The translations under genes and the position numbers were made by a program. Shown piece by piece: positions 58,153-64,000 of a stretch of 64,000 bases of DNA. Positions within the stretch are counted from its first letter, which is position 1, and each line of letters starts with the position of its first letter. The notes beneath the pieces are model-generated. The model searched no databases, was not told where the DNA came from, and worked only from the letters and a program-made list of their open reading frames with translations. The DNA is from Pyrenophora tritici-repentis (taxonomy: Eukaryota > Ascomycota > Dothideomycetes > Pleosporales > Pleosporaceae), in contig NC_089393.1 in NCBI RefSeq assembly GCF_003171515.1, positions 806,001 through 870,000 of the forward strand, given 5' to 3'.

Positions 58153-58991
58153 TCAAGTCACACTCGGCACCGTCGTAACACTGGCCGTCTCAACACTCTC
58201 ATCACTTCCATGTCCCCAAATCTCCTTACTCTCACTCTCCACCCCCCTCATCGCCTTAGCCACCTCTTCCAACCTCACAACCACCTCCTGCACCCCTTTA
58301 TTCACTTTCTCAAAATACCTATCGTTCTCCTCTCTCCGCTTCCGACTCAACTCGATATCCTTCTCCGTCTCTTCCTCCAGCTTAATCCTATCAAAAAGCT
58401 TCTCGCCCTTTGTAGAACCCCCCAGTGCCATCGCGGGGGGTGGTTAGCAAGACTCTGTGGTTGCAAATCCGTTGCTTTACTATCCTGAGACTTCTTCTGC
58501 TGTTCGGGTGTTTGCTCGTCTTCTTCAGAACGTGCCCAGGCTTTTGCGAGTTCGATTTGTGCTTTGCGTAGTTCGTCTAGTGCGCGCGAGTGTTCGGAGC
58601 CAAAGACTGTCATTCCGGGGCCTTTGATGGCGCTTAATTCTACCTCTTCGAGCGTGTTTTGCATCTCGGCCCATATTGCTTCGGCGCGAGATGAGGCTTC
58701 GGCATCGGCTGCTTGGCTGTGTTGTCGCTGGCGTCGCTGGAAGGGTGCGGATGGATTGGTAGAGGTGGGGCTGAGGTGTTCTCCCTCGTTGCTCGTTGTT
58801 GGGGGAAGGGGTCGCTTGGAGTCTGGGGAGAGGAGGGAGCGCTGGCGGATGAGGGGCGTCTTTGTGGGACTGCGCATCTCGTGGAGTGATGTATTCGAGG
58901 CATTGTGTGAGGGCGGACCGACGAATAGTGCAGGTGCTGGCAGGCGGTTGGTTTGCGTCTTGGTGATCTTCTTGTCGTCTTTTTGAGACAT
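58153..58991 (-). CDS. Coiled-coil protein, frame change at a C6 run
   Basis: From an ATG at 58991 (ACCATGT context) a frame encodes a disordered, Ser/Pro-rich N-terminus and then helical segments (AEAIWAEMQNTLEEVELSAI; HSRALDELRKAQIELAKAW). It continues to a stop at 58347 through an unlikely Arg/Trp-rich tail. A second frame, overlapping it and running to 58153, encodes an excellent charged coiled coil (KLFDRIKLEEETEKDIEL and onward). The two frames meet at a run of six C in the minus strand near 58430-58436 (plus-strand G run). One extra base in the run would join them without loss. A GTAAAG intron cannot rescue the frame, because the only usable acceptors give the wrong phase. No family is recognised; a role as a structural or adaptor protein is only a guess. 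Confidence 0.55.
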
Positions 58992-59042
58992 GGTGAGTAT
59001 GCGCCGCGCGCTGTACGAAGAGCACTGTTGGTGATGGCTCAA

Positions 59043-59353
59043 ATTACAACACGAGTTTTGATCCTAGAGATTCTGATGAATGCTAGATACTTCCGGTAAC
59101 TACTAGAAGACAATGACCATCTTCTCGCTTTGGTTGTGGACGTTCCCCAGATGTCCTCGCGTTCGGTGGAATGACGCTGCGCGATAAGATAAGATGGCCG
59201 AAACACGCTAACCGCCCTCAGGCAAGCGACCACACTAGGTCGTGTGGGGCTTGGCTCTGCCGCACACTGATTCCAGCCGGCTGCAAAATCATCTTCGACA
59301 TCCGCGATACTAACCACCCACTCCCCAGCACACCTGTCGTCAATACCGCAATC
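59043..59353. promoter_or_regulatory. Divergent upstream region, coiled-coil gene and RPS23
   Basis: About 310 bases (362 from the 58991 start) between divergent genes. No specific site is claimed. Confidence 0.45.
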
Positions 59354-60005
59354 ATGGGTAAAGGTACGCAACACATTCCCTGCACACGCACTCTGCATAC
59401 GAAAGATACATCCACCCGCACATTCCGGCGTCTCCAAGCTTCGTATATTGTAGTTGCTCACGATATCATCAGGAAAGCCAAGAGGTCTCAACGCCGCCCG
59501 CAAGCTCCGCAACCATCGCCGCGAGGGACGATGGGCCGATCTCCACTACAAGAAGCGTCTCCTCGGAACCGCATACAAGTCCTCCCCCTTCGGTGGATCT
59601 TCCCACGCCAAGGGCATAGTCCTCGAGAAGGTCGGTGTTGAGGCCAAGCAGCCCAACTCCGCTATCCGAAAGTGTGTCCGTGTCCAGTTGATCAAGAACG
59701 GAAAGAAGGTCACCGCTTTCGGTACGTCACCACTATTCAGGAGAGATTGAAATTGCGACACAAGAGCGAGAGAGCCTGTGGCAATTTCATTATCCGATAA
59801 GAGGAACTGGGCTAATACAAAGGCAGTCCCCAATGACGGTTGCTTGAACTTCGTGGACGAGAACGACGAAGTCCTTCTCGCTGGTTTCGGTCGTAAGGGC
59901 AAGGCCAAGGGTGATATTCCCGGTGTCCGTTTCAAGGTCGTCAAGGTTTCCGGTGTCGGTCTTTCCGCACTGTGGAAGGAGAAGAAGGAGAAGCCCAGAT
60001 CATAG
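59354..60005 (+). CDS. RPS23: 40S ribosomal protein S23 (uS12)
   Basis: Three exons: 59354-59363 (10 bases), 59473-59721 and 59827-60005 (introns 109 and 105 bases), giving 145 residues, the exact family length. The joined N-terminus [15 protein letters not shown], the central [20 protein letters not shown] with the proline known to be hydroxylated in this family, and the C-terminal [15 protein letters not shown] and [13 protein letters not shown] are all typical. The protein lies at the decoding centre of the small subunit. Both introns are about twice the local norm, as is common in fungal ribosomal protein genes. Confidence 0.97.
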
Positions 60006-60534
60006 AGTACTCATAACGCAAAGGAGTCTAGGGAAGGAAATGAACGTGGACCAGAAACCTACCATGAACGAATGATGGAATCCGCGGATCAATGGGAAGG
60101 GTTACCGGAGTCTTTATATTGGGAATCTGTGCTTCTACTCGGCATATGAAAAGTCATGATATGCTGGAGGGTTAGATAGAGTATCTGACTCGTTCAAGCG
60201 CCCAAGAATGTGTGTATGTTGTTCATGTGATGTTGATGATGTCATGTGCTCACTTGGGTCCTACATGTGTGCACAAGCAACCATGAAACATGTGGTTTGT
60301 ACACAATCTACAGTGATTGCTTGACCATCAGACAAGTCAATCAAACGTATTCAACGCTGTAGACATGCAGTCCCCTACCCTAATGTACCCTACCCAAGAA
60401 GTATCATTGGGTATCTCAAACCGAAACAAACACCGCCATCCATGCTATCCCAGACTATGTACCGAAAGTACTCCCCGAATGAATAAATACATATAATACA
60501 ATAAAAGAATAATGCAAGCAAGCCCACGTTTCCT
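60006..60534. other. Intergenic, convergent 3' ends of RPS23 and IMA1
   Basis: 529 bases of AT-rich 3' flanking DNA for two convergent genes. No gene is seen. Confidence 0.55.
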
Positions 60535-62390
60535 CTACTTTGAAAACATGGCATTGAATGTATCCTCCAAGCCCGTATCCTTCATAGTACCATAGTAATC
60601 GTACTTTAGCTTCGGACTCGCAAAAAGCTCAGCATCCCTCTTCACGTTCTTGGGTACACCCAATCCATCTAGTCCCGTTACCTCACCCACACCACTACCG
60701 CCAGCGCCGTTTCCAATCTTGGCCTTCGCTTCCTCTTTGAAGAAATTCGTCTTGTTGACTGCAAGGGCCGGCTCCCAGACGCTAGGTTTCCAAGGGTTCT
60801 GCTGCAGTTTTCGGGCGGAAGCGAGGGAATTTGGGGGTTTGGCGGGGACGCGGTGGCGGAAGGGGTTTGGATCTTTTTGGGCGAAGATAGAGTGTGGTTG
60901 TTGGGGAGAGTTGAATTGGAGTGGGGAGAGTTGGGCTGCGGCAGCGGGTGGACATTTTGCGAATTGGTTGGGGAGGATCTCTGGAGGGCCGCCGTTCTGT
61001 TGGGCGAAGCGGGTATTACCGCTGCCTTTTGTAGGGGTCCAGTCCATGATGTCCATGTCGTCGAGGAAGGCGTTGCGCTTTGCAAAGGGCGTGGTGGCGT
61101 CTGTGGCGTGGGTTGTGTAGGAGGATTCTGTTAGGGTGGGCGAGGGGGGACATGGGGATGAGTCTTGGTATCCTTCTATGCCTGTGGCGAAGGAGTGTGC
61201 CATGCTGTCGTAGATGTCGGCTTGTGGGTGGACGGGGTGGTACGAGTTTCGTCTAGCTTTCTGTGCGCTGCTGGGCGATATGGGGATGGTTTCCTGTGTT
61301 GCTTTTGGGAAGGCGGGCGCGGCGCCGTAGACGATGCGAACGGTTTTCCAGGTCAGAACTGTGGAGAGGGCTAGTACGCCGAGCATGACCATGTGTGTTC
61401 GTTGAAAAGTTTGGAACATGTCGGCGTTGATGTTGGTGTGTTGCCAGTAGTAGAGACTGGCGTAGCGGAGGACGACAACGGTCAGACGGATGGACCACAG
61501 TGATTTGAGGCCGTGCATCCGCCCTGTGAGGCTGTTGGTCTTGAGCTTCAACTTGGGATTCCACCAGATGGTAACTAGATCGGCTATAATCGCGTACTGC
61601 AACCATTTGACTACGGAAGACGATAGTACACAAGCCTCATCCACTGAGCGAACTAAGATGGCCTGGCTCAGGCAGATATCCCAACTGAAGATGTGATTTG
61701 AAAGCATGCCCTCATCATCAGGCGCCATGATAAGCGCTGCCGTGTGCCAGAGCATTCCCACCACGGTGCTCGACACATACATCCACTTCGCCAGCGAAAT
61801 GATGCGCAGCGTCCAAGCCTGTCGCGCAGTCTGAACAACGGTCCGCTTGTTTTTACTTGCCTCCATTATGCGCGCCAAGTTATCCGCACGCGCGACATGG
61901 TTCGCATTGCGTATTTGATCCTGGACCCGAGGGAGGCAGGTCTGGCAGACTTGCGGATACCGAATCTCGAGCTCCACCTTGTAATCATCGTACGCAGCGA
62001 GATACTTTTCGTACTCGGGATCGTCTTCTTCTGGAATGAATTCGGCGAGGAGATTGGTGTAGAGAGTCTGGTTGCGCTGACACATGTCGCAAAAGATGTC
62101 ATCGACGGGTGCTTGCAAGGCGGGCGTAGGAGAGCGAGAGCGCATGTACTGGAAGGATGTTGTCGGCGCGGTTGCGATTTCTTCTATGGGTGGATCGGTA
62201 ATGTTCCCGCGCTGGCAGAAGATTAATTGGAAAGATCAACAGAGTTGGGTATCGGGGATTTATGTACCTGGTCAAAGTAATTCACTGCGTCGCAATGCGG
62301 GCAGTGATATGTCTTGGGAATCTGCGACACACCGTCTCGTGACTGCACATTGCAGTAGTGGCAGCGCAATCTGCGCCGTAATAGCGCCAT
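60535..62390 (-). CDS. Ima1-type inner nuclear membrane protein
   Basis: Two exons: 62390-62268 and 62211-60535 (56-base intron), giving 599 residues. The N-terminal domain has zinc-ribbon cysteine pairs CHYC (10-13), CPHC (30-33), CDMC (82-85) and CQTC (130-133), the layout of the Ima1 N-terminal domain. It is followed by about four membrane segments between residues 165 and 330 (for example KWMYVSSTVVGMLWHTAALI and HMVMLGVLALSTVLTW). A long disordered C-terminus is rich in Pro, Asn and Gln. Ima1 in fission yeast and its animal relative SAMP1/NET5 sit in the inner nuclear membrane and help couple it to heterochromatin and the cytoskeleton. The name rests on the domain order and cysteine pattern. 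It is divergent from the mitochondrial ribosomal gene. Confidence 0.85.
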
Positions 62391-62729
62391 TGTAAAGGAA
62401 AGGCCTGAGGTATGTTGAGATGGAGTTGCGGTTGCGTAGACGATGTCATGGGTACTTTGGTGTTTTGGCTAGGCAGAAAGTCACCGCCCGGGCACCGCCT
62501 GCAGCCGCGCGAAATTTGGCTCGACTTCGACGCTGCTCGCCAATCCCGACAAACGACTGCCGACAGCGCATTGCGGAGGCACATATCGGCCCAAACGCTT
62601 GCCGTGCATTCAACTGTATCGAAAAGCCCCGCCAATTCACCACTGCTGCCCCTCTTGGCCTGACATCCGATGGCTCGGTAGTCCGCAAACGCTCGCACAT
62701 CCATCTCCATCGCGGTTATCCCGCCCACC
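62391..62729. promoter_or_regulatory. Shared promoter of IMA1-like gene and mitochondrial uL24
   Basis: 339 bases between divergent starts. No specific site is claimed. Confidence 0.45.
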
Positions 62730-64000
62730 ATGAGTCAATTAGTCGCCAGGCCCGGCCGCAACGCCGCTCGACAGGCAAAGAAACTAAAGGAGATTCAAAA
62801 AGTCAAACATGCAATCCAATGGCACGAGCGGGAGCGCAAGAAGCGACAAGAGCTCAAACAGGCACACTGGGACTCTAAGCAAGCCGTCTTGCAGCGTATA
62901 GCGTGGGAGCATCAACACATCAAGGGGGCTAGAAAGAGGGCTTTGGCCACTGTAAAGGAAGACTGGAAACTGGGCCCTCTGCGTCCCAATCGTGCCATTG
63001 GGCCAAACGCCGACAAATACGGAGCCCTTACCCCAGAATATATACAAAAACCCGAGATACCGCTCAAGACGCAAAAGAACAGGAATGAAGTCAAGGAAAA
63101 AAAGGGCTTGCCGCTGGAGTACCCACTGGTCGTGGATGAGAAAAGGTACTTTCCAATCGTAAAGGATGATCGCGTTGTCATTCTCAAGGGAAAAGATGCG
63201 GGTAAGATTGGCAAAGTGAAGAGCATTGTGGAACGAACCCATGAAATCATTGTCGACGGCCTGAACAAGGTATGCAGTGCGTTTGTTGTGTATAGGAAAC
63301 CGACTTTAACATACCGTAGCAATTCTTTGACTCGTCCGTCTTTGGTGCCAGCGCTGGACTTTTGGGCCCTAGGCAGGAGAACGAAGTGCCTCTACCTCTG
63401 GATGACGTGCGCTTGGTAATACCTGGAGAACTTGTCCGGGATGGCGTAAGACAGTACCAGGACGTCATTGTAGAGCGTATCCACATGGAGCGACATACTA
63501 GAGGCATTGATCCTTACACTGGCACCATGTACATTGACGAACCGATACCAGAGGATCATCAGTACGATCCTGAAACTGGCCTACCAATCTTCCACCGCTA
63601 CATCGCAGGCACAAAACAGCGGATCGAGTGGCCGTGGGAACATGAACAAGTTGAAGACACAGAGTCAGCAAAGAACCCAGCAAACAAAGGCAAGAAATCC
63701 CTGCCATGGACCAGTCTAGCCCGTTGGCGAAGCAAGAATAAGGAAGATGGCGCCTCAGAAGAGGCAACGAACAGTGTTCAACAGAACGCAAGCACCGTGG
63801 CCGAAAGACTTTCAAGGATTGAGCAAGAACAGCAGAAAAAATACTTGGCCGAAACTCCGACAAGCGATGATACGGAAAAACCCCAGAGTTGGGACGGAGA
63901 CACGAACCGCAACGTTGTCGAAGGCGTACAAAACATGTCCTACACCCTCGTCGCACCCCCCTTCCCTGATACCCTCGCCGACGAACTCCGCACCCACATC
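62730..64000 (+). CDS. MRPL40: Mitochondrial large-subunit ribosomal protein uL24m, partial
   Basis: Two exons are visible: 62730-63269 and 63320 to the window end, with a 50-base intron (GTATGC donor, CCGTAG acceptor). 407 codons are present and the frame is still open, so the C-terminus is missing. The N-terminal 60 residues are strongly basic and helical. Residues about 140-180 are the KOW motif (KDDRVVILKGKDAGKIGKV), followed by the IIVDGLNK strand. Past the intron come PLPLDDVRLVIP and RHTRGIDPYTGT, typical of uL24. Fungal Mrpl40 has a long C-terminal extension like the one seen here. The protein binds the mitochondrial 21S rRNA near the exit tunnel. The start at 62730 is the first ATG after the promoter region. 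Confidence 0.88.

Overview
The window looks like nuclear DNA of a filamentous ascomycete, most likely Dothideomycetes/Pleosporales. Genes carry many short introns (mostly 47-60 bases, GTANGT donors, CTAAC-type branch sites, YAG acceptors). The proteins are typical of fungi: DUF2408, fungal BTB proteins, a Zn(II)2Cys6 regulator, a QutR-like protein and Ima1. I saw no bacterial-style operons, tRNA or rRNA genes, CRISPR arrays or intact transposons. The assignment is inference from gene content and splice style; no database was consulted.

Layout. 1-4.97 kb: no gene I can support. 5-9.4 kb: a two-unit protein of unknown family (4969-6954) and a nearby decayed relative (8467-9210), followed by a 54-base minisatellite. 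9.2-13 kb: gene-poor, AT-rich in part. 13-30.9 kb: GPI-anchored surface protein, DENN-domain protein with a zinc finger, TRAPPC13 and SET-domain genes head to head, DUF2408 protein head to head with ribosomal P1, a head-to-head BTB pair, and a seven-exon mitochondrial carrier. 31.9-34.8 kb: a small membrane protein and glutathione reductase. 34.8-39.1 kb: no gene seen. 39.1-45.2 kb: Zn2Cys6 regulator and QutR-like protein on the same strand. 46.7-48 kb: a broken protein kinase gene. 48.5-52.2 kb: mitochondrial monothiol glutaredoxin, an unknown charged protein, cytochrome c peroxidase. 53.4-64 kb: F-box/zinc protein, MFS transporter, coiled-coil protein, RPS23, Ima1 and mitochondrial uL24 (cut by the window end).

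The genes are mostly unrelated housekeeping and accessory genes, often arranged as divergent pairs sharing 250-350 base promoters. A loose functional theme is redox defence: GLR1, mitochondrial GRX5 and mitochondrial CCP1 lie within about 19 kb. Membrane traffic and organelle functions (DENN, TRAPPC13, Ima1, carrier) also recur.

The least explained material is the 5-9.4 kb pair: a duplicated small domain I cannot assign to a family, with a second copy interrupted by two consecutive TAG codons. Three further genes are broken or look broken: the kinase relic, a BTB gene with a frame change at an A9 run, and a coiled-coil gene with a frame change at a C6 run. Exon boundaries below come from reading splice signals and keeping frame; for every multi-exon gene called intact the coding length sums to a multiple of three.
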